Of a stretch of DNA of 64,000 nt, positions 63,813-64,000 are shown piece after piece. Numbering within the stretch: position 1 is the first letter of the stretch; each line of letters begins with the position of its first letter. This stretch comes from Diplolepis rosae (taxonomy: Eukaryota; Arthropoda; Insecta; Hymenoptera; Diplolepididae). The stretch spans positions 2,170,001 to 2,234,000 of the forward strand of contig JAPYXD010000259.1 of NCBI GenBank assembly GCA_030998225.1, written 5' to 3'. The notes beneath the pieces were generated by a model. It ran no database searches. It had not been told where the DNA came from and saw only the letters and a program-made list of their open reading frames with translations. Position numbers and translations under genes: made by a program.

Positions 63813-64000
63813 CACTGAGAAAACAGTTTGGTAGTGCCAACAAAAATTTGGTTGTCGCAACAAAATAATTTGTTTGATATACAGCTGACAAAATGTTTTG
63901 TTGGACCAACAAAATTTTTTTGTTGAATTTTTAGTTTCACTCAACCAAATAATTTTGTAGTGACAACAAAAGTGTTTTGTTAGTATGACAAAACTTATTG
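63813..64000. mobile_element. Element E3 (CAACAAAA words), cut by the window end
   Basis: CACTGAGAAAACAGTTTGGT after TA (63811-63812), then CAACAAAAT/ATTTTGTTG words to the window edge. The words differ somewhat from E1 and E2 (TTTGGTTG variants). Confidence 0.8.

Overview
The window looks like repeat-dominated, AT-rich nuclear DNA from an animal, most likely an insect. The reasons are a degenerate Tc1/mariner transposase of a type common in insects, short TTAGG-type runs near 25.95 kb, tRNA-derived SINE pieces, hammerhead-like motifs of the Penelope-element kind, and dense short inverted-repeat elements. A hymenopteran is my guess for the order, with low confidence. I find no intact protein-coding gene. 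Nearly every open frame of 60-107 codons lies inside a repeat or spans the edge of one. The longest, 298 codons at 31.57-32.46 kb, is low-complexity and unrecognised. The only protein I can name is the internally deleted, frameshifted transposase remnant near 52.3-52.7 kb.

Layout: 0-7.3 kb holds a 3 kb foldback element, a 121 bp tandem repeat, palindromes, a hammerhead-like motif and a full GC-ended repeat (family A). 7.3-10.5 kb holds tRNA-SINE pieces and a 1.5 kb terminal-inverted-repeat (TIR) element with nested insertions. 10.66-11.49 kb is a single-copy-looking island. 11.5-16.1 kb is a tandem array of about 0.69 kb units split by several later insertions. 16-24 kb is a deep nest of elements. 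24.2-27.4 kb carries a 175 bp duplication around a repeat block and a head-to-head hammerhead inverted repeat. 29-34.7 kb has AATCAAAGAAA-word elements around a unique island at 31.3-32.5 kb. 35.6-37.7 kb has a five-copy satellite between hammerhead motifs. 40-43 kb repeats much of the 18.8-24 kb backbone and so supplies empty sites. 43.6-46.8 kb and 50-55 kb are AATCAACCAAA-word arrays, with a self-nested element carrying the mariner copy. 55-64 kb mixes islands and further copies of the same families.

Three themes stand out. First, ten hammerhead-ribozyme-like motifs in two subfamilies, each usually followed by a conserved GACCCTAAAGCCAA-like box. One is preceded by five tandem copies of a 156 bp monomer. 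Second, a set of short element families that each reiterate one 8-11 bp word on both strands. Most have related ends (CAC-N-GAGAAAA type) and 2 bp target duplications that can be read directly from empty sites in this window. Third, several families inserted at TTAA, two with exact empty sites. The window is therefore a readable record of repeated insertion into repeats rather than a set of cooperating genes. All assignments come from reading the sequence by eye. Boundaries without a stated target duplication are good to about 5-20 bp.
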